From: a virus
Reading direction: 5' to 3' (one strand)
Virus record (IMG/VR): IMGVR_UViG_3300023180_007455
Span: 1 to 27,457 of that record
Length of the DNA: 27,457 nt
In this document: in pieces, positions 27,427 to 27,457 of the stretch
Numbering within the stretch: position 1 is the first letter of the stretch
How the letters are laid out: each line of letters begins with the position of its first letter
Program-made: the position numbers and the translations under genes
Notes under the pieces: generated by a model
Database searches by the model: none
Seen by the model: the letters and a program-made list of their open reading frames with translations, nothing else
Told to the model about the DNA's origin: nothing

Positions 27427-27457
27427 TCAGGCTTGGAAAAGGGGGTAGTAGTCGATT
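27427..27457 (-). CDS. C-terminal end of an upstream gene (partial)
   Basis: A minus-strand frame open at the right edge reads IDYYPLFQA and stops with TGA at 27427-27429, two bases before the next ATG. Spacing and composition fit the end of an operon gene, but only nine residues are visible. Confidence 0.35.
   Translation of the reverse strand, partial: IDYYPLFQA

Noticed and set aside
1-27457. tRNA genes, CRISPR arrays, insertion sequences, attachment sites
   Set aside because: I looked for T-arm-like GTTCGA-type motifs, regular direct repeats and transposase or integrase motifs and saw none; a tRNA scan was not possible here.

Overview
This window looks like part of the genome of a lytic, tailed dsDNA phage that infects a phycobilisome-containing cyanobacterium, probably a Synechococcus-type host. 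The phage signs are a tail fibre end, a tail assembly chaperone-like protein, an endolysin, a family A DNA polymerase, a primase-helicase, ThyX and homing endonuclease-type genes. The cyanobacterial signs are a DUF4278-like small protein (LNYRG pattern), a TNF/C1q-like fibre protein of a kind I know from cyanophages, and a short gene that aligns without gaps to NblA, the phycobilisome degradation adaptor. No ribosomal, tRNA or bacterial housekeeping gene is visible. Family names are assigned from motifs I can see and were not checked by database search.

Layout. Positions 1-5730 are mostly plus strand: the end of a tail fibre gene, its chaperone-like partner, an HNH nuclease, a second fibre-type protein, a lysis pair (minus-strand membrane/coiled-coil protein facing a plus-strand GH24 + C39-type endolysin), several small proteins, thyX and a group of tiny genes. 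From 5727 to 24666 almost everything is on the minus strand and is read right to left. It starts with a four-gene AAA+/VWA operon (24666 to 20316) driven by a clear sigma70-type promoter (TTGACA, 17 bp, TACATT; 24733-24705). It continues through a winged-helix-like protein, dCTP deaminase/dUTPase, a zinc-ribbon protein, DNA polymerase A, an SSB-like protein, a degenerate methyltransferase-like protein, an AP2/HNH pair, a RecB-like exonuclease and a primase-SF3 helicase. The nblA-like gene is on the plus strand inside this block. From 24870 to the end there are small genes on both strands, including a third AP2-domain protein.

How the genes work together. ThyX and dCTP deaminase/dUTPase supply thymidylate precursors. 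The primase-helicase, PolA, SSB-like protein and exonuclease form the replication/recombination set. The AAA+/VWA operon resembles RavA-ViaA or MoxR-VWA chaperone pairs. The NblA-like protein would divert the host light-harvesting antenna to proteolysis. Genes are tightly packed, with many GTGA/ATGA/TTGA stop-start overlaps. Several gene starts have no convincing Shine-Dalgarno sequence. Two strong intrinsic terminators lie directly before the start codon of the next gene, so they may act as attenuators.

Beyond genes, the hexamer GCGTGG is strongly strand-biased: about 29 copies on the plus strand against about 4 of its complement, spread evenly and independent of gene direction. This looks like a polar DNA-level motif.
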